Of a stretch of DNA of 64,000 nt, positions 53,690 to 61,483 are shown piece after piece (the first letter of the stretch is position 1; each line of letters begins with the position of its first letter). The stretch is taken from assembly GCF_003696215.1 (NCBI RefSeq), contig NZ_RFFG01000041.1:1-64000 (forward strand). Reading direction: 5' to 3'. This stretch comes from Actinomadura harenae. Its GTDB lineage: Bacteria > Actinomycetota > Actinomycetes > Streptosporangiales > Streptosporangiaceae. Below the pieces are notes generated by a model. That model was given only the letters and a program-made list of their open reading frames with translations. It did not search any database and had not been told where the DNA came from. The translations under genes and the position numbers were made by a program.

Positions 53690-54364
53690 TCAGAGCTCGG
53701 GTAGCTGCCCGCTGAGCGCGGTCCTCCAGCGCATCCCGCCCGCCAGCGGCTCGAGGTGGCGGGCCGAGGTCACCTTCACGGTGAACGGCGCGTACGGGCG
53801 CTCCTCGAAGGGACGGTCGAGCAGCTCGTAGAGCGCGTCCTCGTGCAGGCGCTCGGGCGGACGCCCCTGCGGCAGGTTGGCCGGACGGCCCAGGTCGTAC
53901 GACATGATCATGCCGTCCGCCCGGCGGCGGAACTCATCCGGCTTCGGCCTCAGCGTCACGAAGTGGCGTCCGTCCTCCCTCCCTATTCCGCCGTACGGAT
54001 GGAGGTCGTCCTTGTATACCTCGGACGCCTTGACCCGGGGTTCCCGCAGTTTCTTGGACCCTTCCTTAAGGAGATGACCCCCGGCGTCCACCCAGACTCT
54101 CTTGCCGAAGAGAAGTTCTTCGAGCTCGCGCATCGCCGCGGCACCGGAAGCCTCCGAAGCAAGACGAACTCCTTCGTCCCGGTCGAAAGGGGCCTGCTCG
54201 AACGAGAATCCGTTCAGCATCATCGACCAGGCGTCCATGAGAAGCTGCGCGGGAAACGTCTTCCCCTTCGGAAAACTCGCCGCGTCCGGGTTGTACAGAT
54301 GCACGCGCCCGGTCAGCGTCCGGTCGTCGCACTCATCGAAGGAAACGATGTACAGATCGGTCAT
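53690..54364 (-). CDS. Protein of unknown function (224 residues)
   Basis: A soluble protein starting MTDLYIVSFDECDDRTLTGR and continuing VHLYNPDAASFPKGKTFPAQ, then LMDAWSMMLNGFSFEQAPFD. It has no signal peptide. The DNA is lower in GC in places than the flanks. It forms a tandem pair with the gene at 54411; such pairs are often immunity-type proteins, but that is a guess from size and context. Confidence 0.6.
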   Translation of the reverse strand: MTDLYIVSFDECDDRTLTGRVHLYNPDAASFPKGKTFPAQLLMDAWSMMLNGFSFEQAPFDRDEGVRLASEASGAAAMRELEELLFGKRVWVDAGGHLLKEGSKKLREPRVKASEVYKDDLHPYGGIGREDGRHFVTLRPKPDEFRRRADGMIMSYDLGRPANLPQGRPPERLHEDALYELLDRPFEERPYAPFTVKVTSARHLEPLAGGMRWRTALSGQLPEL

Positions 54365-54410
54365 GCGGCCCCACCGTAGTGATCAGGACCGACAGTCGGC
54401 GCCGAAGGAT

Positions 54411-54956
54411 TCAGGGACGGTCGATCCCCATGGCCTCAAGGTTGTCGACCACGATCTCGGCCGCGTCCTCCATCCCCACGGCCGTCAGCCAGTCGGCGAA
54501 CCTCCAGCCGTACTCGGCCATCGGCCCACGTTCGCGCTCCGGCGGCACGGGCCCGAACGTGCTCTCCAACCACACCTTGTAGGCGCGGCGAGTCTCGATG
54601 TACGACCGGCGGTCAGGAGCGATGTCGTCGGGGTCGTCCTGGGCGAGCTCATGGAAAAGGTCACGCAGATCGTGTGCGGCGACGTAGAGGTCACCTTCAT
54701 CCCCGAAGAAGATGACAGGCAGGGCAGAAAGGTCGGCGTCATCGTCGTACCGCCACAACGCATAGGACGAGCCCGACACCGTGGCCCGCGCGAACGAGAT
54801 GATCCGCGCATCGAACTCCGGCGCCTCGTCGTCCGACCAGGCCACCCCCTTCCCGTACTCACGCAGCTCAAAGCCGGGCGAGAAGAAGTCCGCAGACCGA
54901 TCCTGGAACCCCTTGAGCAGGTTCAGTTCCGGAATCGGCGAGTAAGCGTCACTCAC
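54411..54956 (-). CDS. Protein of unknown function, SMI1/KNR4 (SUKH)-like
   Basis: A 181-residue acidic protein. The middle part (SSYALWRYDDDADLSALPVI, then FFGDEGDLYVAAHDLRDLFH) has the aromatic/acidic pattern of SUKH-type immunity proteins. The end (GPMAEYGWRFADWLTAVGME) is helical. GAGGTGCCCT precedes the GTG. The assignment rests on pattern, not on a clear motif. No toxin gene is nearby. Confidence 0.55.
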   Translation of the reverse strand: MSDAYSPIPELNLLKGFQDRSADFFSPGFELREYGKGVAWSDDEAPEFDARIISFARATVSGSSYALWRYDDDADLSALPVIFFGDEGDLYVAAHDLRDLFHELAQDDPDDIAPDRRSYIETRRAYKVWLESTFGPVPPERERGPMAEYGWRFADWLTAVGMEDAAEIVVDNLEAMGIDRP

Positions 54957-55302
54957 AGGGCACCTCGACCTCCAGCTCTTGCCGCATCTCGACCACATGC
55001 ATGACGTCCGAAGGTACACGCCGAATCAATCAATTCTCAGCCATTCAAGCCAATCCAGAGCGCACTCAACACTTTCCGCAGCTCCCCGCCCACAGCCGCC
55101 CCGCCAGCCGAGTCGTGGCTGCCTGCTCCGTGCGCTCGCTGGAGAACCATGACGCGACACCTTGTTCGGCACGTCGGGGCCTGCCAGTAGGCGCGGTGCG
55201 ATCTGGGAGGGACGGCGTCCCAGGGCCGGGGTTCCCGCTGCCGGCGTCGGCGTGTTCGCGGTGTTCCCGATGCCTGCGGCCGTCGGTCGGTAGCTTCGGT
55301 GT
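54957..55302. other. Gene-free stretch of lower GC
   Basis: 346 bases without a supportable gene. The part at 55010-55080 is clearly AT-richer than the surroundings. The right end carries TAGCTT (55291-55296), the likely -10 of the leaderless NUDIX gene at 55303. Confidence 0.5.
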
Positions 55303-55848
55303 GTGCGTGATGCCGATCTGGAATGGGTGCAGCTGTCTGAAGGCGCGCCCGCTGGTTTCTTGAAGGTTTGCTCCCGTGTGTACCGGTATCCGGACGGCCG
55401 GGAGGAGCCTTGGGACATTCTGCTGGGCGGGTCGACCGTGGCGGTCCTTGCTCTGACCGAGGACGAGCAGGTCGTTTTGGCCAGGCAGTACCGGCCGGGC
55501 CCGGATGCGGTTTTGCTGGAGATGCCGGGCGGGAACGTGACCGGCGCGGAGGACGTCCTCGGGGCCGCTCTGCGTGAGTTGCGCGAGGAGACCGGTTATG
55601 AGGCTGAGTCGGCTGCGGTCGTCATGCAGACGTGGCTCGCGTCGTACGCGACGCACCGCCGGCATGCCGTCGTCGCGCGGGACTGCAGGTGGGTCGGGGA
55701 GCAGCGGCTCGACGACGCCGAGTTCATCGAGCCGGTGCTGATGCCGATCGGGGAGTTCATCGCGCATGCGCTGGGCGGTCAGCTGACCGACACCGACATG
55801 GCCCTCGCCTGCCTCGTCGCCGCTGGGTACTTGAAGCAGACGACCTGA
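55303..55848 (+). CDS. NUDIX hydrolase (ADP-ribose pyrophosphatase-like)
   Basis: A 181-residue protein. The NUDIX box reads GGNVTGAEDVLGAALRELRE then ETGYEAE. The upstream VVLARQYRPGPDAVLLEMPG block is typical of ADP-ribose/sugar nucleotide pyrophosphatases (RQYR, E(L/M)PGG). The GTG lies 6 nt after TAGCTT with no Shine-Dalgarno. A small hairpin terminator follows directly. Confidence 0.9.
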   Translation: MRDADLEWVQLSEGAPAGFLKVCSRVYRYPDGREEPWDILLGGSTVAVLALTEDEQVVLARQYRPGPDAVLLEMPGGNVTGAEDVLGAALRELREETGYEAESAAVVMQTWLASYATHRRHAVVARDCRWVGEQRLDDAEFIEPVLMPIGEFIAHALGGQLTDTDMALACLVAAGYLKQTT

Positions 55849-55851
55849 TCA

Positions 55852-55869
55852 GCCGAGGTTCGCCTCGGC
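55852..55869 (+). terminator. Short hairpin after the NUDIX gene
   Basis: A 7-bp stem GCCGAGG / CCTCGGC with a TTCG tetraloop, starting 4 bp after the stop codon. The tetraloop is unusually stable. Confidence 0.65.
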
Positions 55870-56210
55870 GACGGTCCGCCGGTCGGTGGTCATCGACTCT
55901 GACAAGCGCCCAGTCGCGGTCATCGAGTTCACCCAGGTAAGGGTCGTCCCGCTCGGGCAGGTCGATCTCGCTCATGTTGTGGACGAGGGCGAGGGAGGCA
56001 CCAGCGTGGCCGAATGGCGAGCCTGTCACGACTGTCAAGGAGTGTCCGCGGACATGACCGGGCACGTCGTGACACCGCTCCTGATGGCACTTGCCGTCCC
56101 TGCCCTGTTCTCGTGGTCTCGCGGGTCCTCGGCAAGCTGACGCACGGACAGGACCTCTGCCGTGTCGTCGCGGACCCGCGGGACATCGGGATCACCAGAA
56201 GGAGAACGAC
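55870..56210. other. Intergenic region before the small secreted protein gene
   Basis: 341 bases with no confident gene. A minus-strand reading from an ATG at 55975 (SEIDLPERDDPYLGELDDRD) looks protein-like for about 30 residues but runs through the terminator and against the NUDIX gene, so it is at best a remnant. Confidence 0.4.
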
Positions 56211-56552
56211 ATGCGGAACACACTGCGCGGCGCTGCGGCCGTCCTCACCGCCGCCACTGCGATGGGCGGCTCCCTGCTGCTCAGCGGAGTCGCCGAGGGG
56301 GCGGTCATGCCGTCGGGCGGCATGAGGAGCCCTGAGGTTGTGGCGGCCGGGCCCAACGGATGCGTCCACGTCAGGCACATCCTCAACAACGGTGTGCAGG
56401 CGACGAACGTGAGCTGCGGCCGGACCGTCCAGGTTCGGGTCATCTGGAGCACGCCCCCCAACAGCATGACCTACGCGATCGGTGAGGGCGGGTCGCGGGA
56501 CTACTACCCGCACTTCTCCTGGCAGCACTACGAAACGATCGAGATCTCCTGA
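56211..56552 (+). CDS. Small secreted protein
   Basis: A 113-residue protein with a signal peptide (MRNTLRGAAAVLTAATAMGG; cleavage probably near residue 31). The mature part has two cysteines (NGCVHVRHI and VSCGRTVQ) and a beta-rich pattern (VQVRVIWSTPPNSMTYAIGE) ending in an aromatic tail (FSWQHYETIEIS). AAGGAG lies 6 nt before the ATG. It faces the XRE/I36 gene tail to tail. I do not recognise the family. Confidence 0.7.
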   Translation: MRNTLRGAAAVLTAATAMGGSLLLSGVAEGAVMPSGGMRSPEVVAAGPNGCVHVRHILNNGVQATNVSCGRTVQVRVIWSTPPNSMTYAIGEGGSRDYYPHFSWQHYETIEIS

Positions 56553-56614
56553 CCTGAGGACGGCTGCTGACGGCGCGATGCCCCTGCGCACGGGGGTGGT
56601 GGGGGGATCGCCCG

Positions 56615-57313
56615 TCAGCTGTGCCGGAAGCTCAGCACCGCGACGGACGGCAGCGGTGCCCGGTTGAGGTGCTGCAGGATCGTCACCTGGCCGGTGCAGC
56701 TCGTCCCTGCGAAGAGCCGCTGCCGTTCCCGGCTGTTGTTCTGGACTGAACGGGCCACGAACGGCAGGGGTTGGCAAGTGCTGTCGGTGAAGTAGTCCGG
56801 TGGCAGCGTGATCTTCCTGCCGATGAAGTTCGGCTCCGGCCAGAAGCAGACGCTCCCGTCGACGCAGTCCGGGACGCCCGGCGCCGTGGTGGCTTCGGGC
56901 GCGCCGTCGCCCGCGTACCGGCCCATGAACAGGGCGACCGCGACACCGGTCACCGCCGCTGTCGTCCCTGCAACGGCCACCACCGTCACCGCCAGTCGCC
57001 GCGACACCCGGTGCACGCCTGTCGGCCCTGTCGGGTCACCCGCGCGCTTCGCACGTGCGGCGGACTCCTCGATCCGCTGCCGAACGGGCTCCAGGCCGTC
57101 CAGGACGCCGAGCCTGTCGCATCCGTGCAGGTAGCAGCGGAGTTGCTGCGCGGTGGGGAGCGCACCGTTCTCGATGTTGGAGACGCGCTGGCGGGTCAGC
57201 GCGTCCCGGTCGATGTTCGAGTGCCTGGCCACGGCCTGCTGGGTGAGCCGTCCGCGCAACTTCCGCAGGTACTCCCCGAACTCCTCGGCCGAGATGATCT
57301 CGCTAGCGTTCAC
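56615..57313 (-). CDS. XRE-type HTH protein with a transmembrane helix and I36-like ectodomain
   Basis: A 232-residue membrane-anchored protein. Residues about 8-75 form an XRE/Cro HTH (FGEYLRKLRGRLTQQAVARH, then RQRVSNIENGALPTAQQL). A membrane helix lies at about 108-132 (VTVVAVAGTTAAVTGVAVAL). Residues about 147-220 look like a peptidase-inhibitor I36/beta-gamma-crystallin module (CVDGSVCFWPEPNFIGRKIT, then SVQNNSRERQRLFAGTSC). Inside-out topology would put DNA-binding in the cytoplasm and the Cys-rich domain outside. GGAG lies 5 nt before GTG 57313. It is divergent from the second ECF sigma gene. Confidence 0.82.
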   Translation of the reverse strand: MNASEIISAEEFGEYLRKLRGRLTQQAVARHSNIDRDALTRQRVSNIENGALPTAQQLRCYLHGCDRLGVLDGLEPVRQRIEESAARAKRAGDPTGPTGVHRVSRRLAVTVVAVAGTTAAVTGVAVALFMGRYAGDGAPEATTAPGVPDCVDGSVCFWPEPNFIGRKITLPPDYFTDSTCQPLPFVARSVQNNSRERQRLFAGTSCTGQVTILQHLNRAPLPSVAVLSFRHS

Positions 57314-57544
57314 CTGCACTCCATCACACCGGGCGCCGGACACTAATCGTATCCAGGTGACCACGTTCTGAAGCGGCGTCGATGCCGGCGGGGGTGTGTG
57401 GGCGTCCGCCGGCTGCGTCGGCGATCTTGTCTGCGAGTGGGGCGCCCGTTGTGTGAAAGGGATCTGGGCGGCGAGCGGAGAAGGAGTGACGACCATCCTC
57501 CCGGAGAAGGTGCCCATGCTGGACTCAATGGAAGGGACGGCAGC

Positions 57545-58117
57545 GTGACCGCCCCGCCCGACACGGCCCCGACGGACGCGGAGCTGCTCGCCGCGTCCGT
57601 GCAAGACGGCGACCACTTCACCGCCGTGTACGACCGGTACTACGCCGACGTCCACCGGTACGTCGCCGGGCGCCTCGGTCCGCAGACGGCCGAGGACGTC
57701 GTGGCCGAGACCTTTCTCACCGCGTTCCGCCGCCGCGACACGTTCGATCCGTCCCGCGGGTCCGTGCGGCCCTGGCTGTTCGGGATCGCGACCAACCTCA
57801 TCGCCCAGCACCGTCGCACCGAGACCCGCCGCTACAAGATGCTCGCGCAGGTCGTCGTGGAACGTGACCCGGCCGGACACGAGGACCGGGTCGCGGCCTC
57901 GGTGTCCGCCGAACGACTCCAGCCGTCGCTGGCCCGCGGGCTCGCCGCGCTGTCCCACAAGGACCGCGACGTCGTGCTGCTCAAGGCCCTCGCCCAGCTC
58001 ACCCACGAGGAGATCGCCGACGTCCTCGGCGTCCCGTACGGGACCGTCGGCTCCCGCCTGAGCCGAGCGCGCAAGAAGCTGCGCGCCGGTCTGCCCGCCC
58101 ACTCGGAAGGACTGTGA
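57545..58117 (+). CDS. ECF-type RNA polymerase sigma factor (second copy of module)
   Basis: A 190-residue sigma factor. Region 2 is at about 20-90 (FTAVYDRYYADVHRYVAGRL, then TAEDVVAETFLTAFRRR and RPWLFGIATNLI). Region 4 is at about 125-185 (LSHKDRDVVLLKALAQLTHE, then VPYGTVGSRLSRARKKL). AAGGGACGG lies before the GTG. The stop overlaps the GTG of the CU044_5270 gene (GTGA). It is a paralogue of the sigma factor at 1336-2007 but lacks that protein's N-terminal extension. Confidence 0.92.
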   Translation: MTAPPDTAPTDAELLAASVQDGDHFTAVYDRYYADVHRYVAGRLGPQTAEDVVAETFLTAFRRRDTFDPSRGSVRPWLFGIATNLIAQHRRTETRRYKMLAQVVVERDPAGHEDRVAASVSAERLQPSLARGLAALSHKDRDVVLLKALAQLTHEEIADVLGVPYGTVGSRLSRARKKLRAGLPAHSEGL

Positions 58118-59136
58118 CCTTGGACGAACTCGAGATGATCGCCACCATGCTGGACGAGCCGCCGACGGCGGAGAGCGAGGCCGCCGTCCGCCGGCGCCTT
58201 CTCAGCGGGACGAGCGAGCCCGAGCCGCCGAAGCGCCGCGCCCAGCGCCGTCCCATCCTGTGGAGCGGCTTCGGCCTGGCGGCCACCGCCGCCGCGGTCA
58301 CGGGGGCGGTCGTCCTGTCCTCGGGGACGACTCCGCGCGCGCCCGACGCCGGCCACGGGCCTGAGGCCGTGCAGCCGATGTCGGCGAAGACCGTGCTGCT
58401 CACCGCCGCCGAGCACGCCGAGACCGCGCCGGCCACCGGCCAGTACTGGCACGTCCTGCGGATCCAGTCGAACGCCTTCTACAACGAGCGCGGTGACTAC
58501 TGGATGCTCGGGCAGCAGCTCATCGGGCAGTGGAGCCAGCGGGACGGCCGGTCCTGGACCGGATTCCGGGGGCTCGGCGCCGTGCCCATGACCCCCAAGG
58601 ACGCTCCCGCCTTCAAGCGGGCCGGTTCCCCCGACCCGGCCCCGATCTCCCCCGCCCTCATGAAGGACACCGGGACGAAGACCTTCTCGGTCTGCGACGC
58701 GGCGATGACGTTCAAGCAGGTCCAGGCGCTGCCGGCCACCCCTGGCGCACTGAAGAACGCCTTGAAGCGGGCGATCCCCCGCAAGCACCCCACAGCAGGC
58801 GGGACGGCGGACGAGGTCGTGAAGAACTGCGTGTCCGACCTGCTCAGCTCCGTCCCCGCACCGCCGAAGGTGCGCGCCGCCGCCTACCGGATGCTCGCCA
58901 CCATGCCCGGGGTCACCTCGATGGGCCAGGTCACCGACGAGCGCGGACGCAAGGGCTTCGGCCTGCGCGTGCGGGTCATGCCTGAGGTCACCGACACCGT
59001 GATCATCGACCCGGACTCCTCGCTCGTGCTGAGCACGACGCGCACCCTTCCCAACGTCCCCGGCAAGGTCCAGAAGGAGCTGTACCTCCAGGCCGACTGG
59101 ACCAACAGCCCCCCGAGCATCCCCAGCCTCCCCTGA
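58114..59136 (+). CDS. CU044_5270-family membrane protein (second copy of module)
   Basis: A 340-residue protein. A cytoplasmic N-terminus (about 1-46; DELEMIATMLDEPPTAESEA) precedes one membrane helix (about 48-70, LWSGFGLAATAAAVTGAVVL) and a large external domain with motifs shared with the protein at 171-1343 (VRAAAYRMLATMPGVTSMGQ versus VRAAAYRLLAALPDARSAGR). It is translationally coupled to the sigma factor and probably modulates it. Two strong hairpins follow the gene. Confidence 0.85.
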   Translation: MTLDELEMIATMLDEPPTAESEAAVRRRLLSGTSEPEPPKRRAQRRPILWSGFGLAATAAAVTGAVVLSSGTTPRAPDAGHGPEAVQPMSAKTVLLTAAEHAETAPATGQYWHVLRIQSNAFYNERGDYWMLGQQLIGQWSQRDGRSWTGFRGLGAVPMTPKDAPAFKRAGSPDPAPISPALMKDTGTKTFSVCDAAMTFKQVQALPATPGALKNALKRAIPRKHPTAGGTADEVVKNCVSDLLSSVPAPPKVRAAAYRMLATMPGVTSMGQVTDERGRKGFGLRVRVMPEVTDTVIIDPDSSLVLSTTRTLPNVPGKVQKELYLQADWTNSPPSIPSLP

Positions 59137-59146
59137 CCACCGACGT

Positions 59147-59192
59147 GTGGCGTGTCGCCCTCATGTGGGGCTACGGCAGGGCGACGCGCCAC
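59147..59192 (+). terminator. First hairpin after the ECF module
   Basis: A 15-bp stem with one mismatch, GTGGCGTGTCGCCCT / AGGGCGACGCGCCAC, and a 16-nt loop, 10 bp beyond the stop codon. Confidence 0.75.
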
Positions 59193-59209
59193 ATCCCCAG
59201 GTGACTGGG

Positions 59210-59253
59210 ACGAGAAGACCCCGAAATGCACACGCATTCCGGGGTCTTCTCGT
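59210..59253. terminator. Second, very strong hairpin terminator
   Basis: A 20-bp stem with a single mismatch (arms 59210-59229 and 59234-59253, ACGAGAAGACCCCG / CGGGGTCTTCTCGT at the base) and an ACAC loop. It lies between converging transcription units and is likely to act in both directions. Confidence 0.88.
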
Positions 59254-59339
59254 GCGGGTTGGCGGCTTGGCGACCACGTCGCGTGGCGGTTCAGGGGTGC
59301 AGGAGGGGCAGGCCGGCCCTGGGCGGGTGCTGAACAGTC

Positions 59340-59465
59340 CGGCCACGATCCCCGTCGGTTATGCCCGCGCCTCGGTGACGCAGGGGATCCGGCGTCCAGG
59401 AGCGCGTCCCCGGCCGCGAGACCGACCTACCCGCCACCGATGACGACGGTCTTCACGTCCTTCAT
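59340..59465 (-). pseudogene. Decayed FAD-dependent oxidoreductase, 5' remnant
   Basis: The ATG (59465) overlaps the stop of the PurA-LOG gene (ATGA) and the reading starts MKDVKTVVIGGG, a dinucleotide-binding beta-alpha-beta start. Codon 13 is TAG (59427-59429). The same frame then continues VGLAAGDALLDAGSP, which completes the classical GxGxxG-helix. A frameshift later, another frame reads VTEARA and PTGIVAG. The rest of the gene is missing before the terminator at 59253. It was evidently the fourth gene of the P450/methyltransferase/PurA-LOG operon. Confidence 0.65.
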
Positions 59466-61483
59466 CGCCGGGCTTGGCTGGGGTGTGCCAGGTGGAGGGC
59501 CTCCTCGGCTGTTCGGGCCCGGACCACCAGGGAGCGGTCCTGGTCTGCGACGAAGCCTTCGGCGTGGGCGTGGTCGAACAGGTCGATCAGGGGTTGGAAG
59601 TGGCCGGTGTCGTCCAGCAGGATCACCGGTTTCTCGTGGAGGCCGAGCTGCGCCCAGGTGATCATCTCGAGGAGTTCCTCCAGGGTGCCGTAGCCGCCGG
59701 GAAGCGCGATGAAGGCGTCGCCGAGTTCATGCATCAGCATCTTGCGCTGGTGCATGGTGGGGACGACGCGCAGGTCGGCCAGGTCGGGACGGCAGAACTC
59801 GCGGCGTTTCAGCGGTTCGGGGATCACGCCGATGACCTCGCCGCCGTGGCCGAGCGCGGCGTCCGACAGGGCGCCCATCATCCCCACGCCGCCCGCCCCG
59901 TAGACGATGCCGACGCCCCGTTCCGCGCAGGCGCGTCCCAGGTCGGCCGCGAGGGCGCGGTGGTTCGGCCGGACTCCGGGGGCGGCGCCGCAGAACACCG
60001 TCACGCGCGGCGGTTTCCGGTGGCCCGCGCGGGGCGCGGGGACGCGTGGTGGGGCGGGGCGCATCAGGTGGTCCAGTTCGCCGAGCGGGACGGTCAGCAG
60101 GTCGGTGTCGCGCGGGCCGGTGCCGATTCCGCTGACCGGCAGGTCCAGGTAGCGGCTCACGAAGTCGGCCAGGGCGCGGGCCTCGGCGGGCAGGTCGGCG
60201 TACCGGCGGACGGCGCGGGTGGACGTCCGCCAGCCCGGCAGGTAGGCGTACATCGGCGCGCATCCGGCGAGGTAGGCGTGGTCCGGTTCGAAGGGCAGGT
60301 AGCGGCGGCCGTCCCGTTCGTAGCCGACGCAGACGCCGATGAGGTCGAAGCCGTCCAGGACGTCCAGTTTGGTCAGCGCGACGCTGGTGTTGCCGTTCAG
60401 CTCGGCGGCCCAGCGGGCGTGCGGCAGGTCGAGCCAGCCGCAGCGGCGCGGGCGTCCGGTGGTGGTGCCCGTCTCCTGCCCGCGTTCGCGCAGGCGGGCG
60501 CCGAGTTCCCCGGTGTCCTCGGTGACGAACGCGCCGTTCCCGACCATCGTCTGGTAGCACTTCAGGACGCCGACGCGGTGGTGGATCCGGGTCAGGTCCA
60601 GGCCGGTGCCGCTCGCCACCGAGTGGATCGCCGTCGCGGACGTCGTCACATACGGGTAGATGCCGTGGTCGAGGTCGATGAGGGGGCCCTGGGCGCCCTC
60701 GAAGAGGATCGAGTAGCCCGCGTCGGCGGCGGCGTTGAGCAGCCGCACCGAGTCGACGCTGTGCCTCTGGAGGAAGTGGCGGTGTTCCTCCAGCCACGCC
60801 AGGCTCTCGGGCACGTGCTCGTCGGGCAGGCCGAGCAGGGCCGCGCTCTGCCGGATCCGTCCCTCGACGACCGCCATGTCGTCCAGGTCCCGGACGCGGA
60901 CGCCGCTGCGGTTGGTCCTGCACACGTTGGCGGGGCCGATGCCGCGCTGGGTGGTGCCGATCGCCCGGCCGTCCTTGCGCAGTCCGTCCTCCTGCCGCGC
61001 GTCCGCCAGCAGGTGCAGCGGAAGGACGAGGTGGGCGCGGTCGCTGAGCAAGAGCCGTCCGGAGCAGTCGACGCCCCGCCGGGCGAGGTCGGTGATCTCG
61101 GCGGCGAGCGTCCCGGGGTTCAGCAGGACGCCGTTGGCGATGACCCCGACCGTCCTGTCGTGCCGCAGCCCGGACGGCAGCAGGTGCCCCTTGAGGACGA
61201 CGTCGCTTCCCTCCGCGTCACGGAACACGGTGGTGTGGCCGGCGTTGTCACCGCCCTGCACCCGCACGACGATCTGGTGGGACGGCGCGAGCCGGTCGGT
61301 CATCGCGCCCTTGCCGCCGTCGCCCTGCTGCATGTCGCTGATCCAGGTGAGCCGCTGACTCCTCGGCAACTCCAGCCCGCGCCGGGTGAGCAGCTCCAAG
61401 AGTTCGCCGCGCCGCCGCTCGCGGTGCCGCCGGGCCTCACCGGCGTGCCCGTCCAAGGACGGTGTGACGGTGGGCCCGGTCAT
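59462..61483 (-). CDS. Adenylosuccinate synthetase-LOG phosphoribohydrolase fusion
   Basis: A 673-residue bifunctional-looking protein. Residues about 42-475 are adenylosuccinate synthetase: MQQGDGGKGAMTD (Asp 55 and Lys 58 match the catalytic Asp and P-loop Lys), QGGDNAGHT (His 83), GTTQRGIGPA, LFEGAQGPLIDLDHGIYPYV, TTGRPRRCGW and LTKLDVLDGFDLIGVCVGY. Residues about 492-665 are a LOG/TIGR00730 domain: VTVFCGAAPG, YGAGGVGMMG, MHQRKMLM and LPGGYGTLEEL. PurA-type enzymes join aspartate to IMP with GTP; LOG enzymes cut the base off a nucleoside monophosphate. Together they could release an N6-substituted purine (inference). The start overlaps the methyltransferase stop (ATGA). P-loop Glu is Gly here. 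Confidence 0.9.
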   Translation of the reverse strand: MTGPTVTPSLDGHAGEARRHRERRRGELLELLTRRGLELPRSQRLTWISDMQQGDGGKGAMTDRLAPSHQIVVRVQGGDNAGHTTVFRDAEGSDVVLKGHLLPSGLRHDRTVGVIANGVLLNPGTLAAEITDLARRGVDCSGRLLLSDRAHLVLPLHLLADARQEDGLRKDGRAIGTTQRGIGPANVCRTNRSGVRVRDLDDMAVVEGRIRQSAALLGLPDEHVPESLAWLEEHRHFLQRHSVDSVRLLNAAADAGYSILFEGAQGPLIDLDHGIYPYVTTSATAIHSVASGTGLDLTRIHHRVGVLKCYQTMVGNGAFVTEDTGELGARLRERGQETGTTTGRPRRCGWLDLPHARWAAELNGNTSVALTKLDVLDGFDLIGVCVGYERDGRRYLPFEPDHAYLAGCAPMYAYLPGWRTSTRAVRRYADLPAEARALADFVSRYLDLPVSGIGTGPRDTDLLTVPLGELDHLMRPAPPRVPAPRAGHRKPPRVTVFCGAAPGVRPNHRALAADLGRACAERGVGIVYGAGGVGMMGALSDAALGHGGEVIGVIPEPLKRREFCRPDLADLRVVPTMHQRKMLMHELGDAFIALPGGYGTLEELLEMITWAQLGLHEKPVILLDDTGHFQPLIDLFDHAHAEGFVADQDRSLVVRARTAEEALHLAHPSQARR

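Noticed and set aside
55757-55975. Minus-strand reading frame starting MSEIDLPERDDPYLGEL
   Set aside because: It looks protein-like for 30 residues but then runs through a hairpin terminator and antisense to the NUDIX gene, with no family match.
59342-59433. Plus-strand peptide IPVGYARASVTQG resembling the start of a serine resolvase
   Set aside because: Only about ten residues match and there is no start or further homology; the other strand explains the same bases as an oxidoreductase remnant coupled to the upstream gene.
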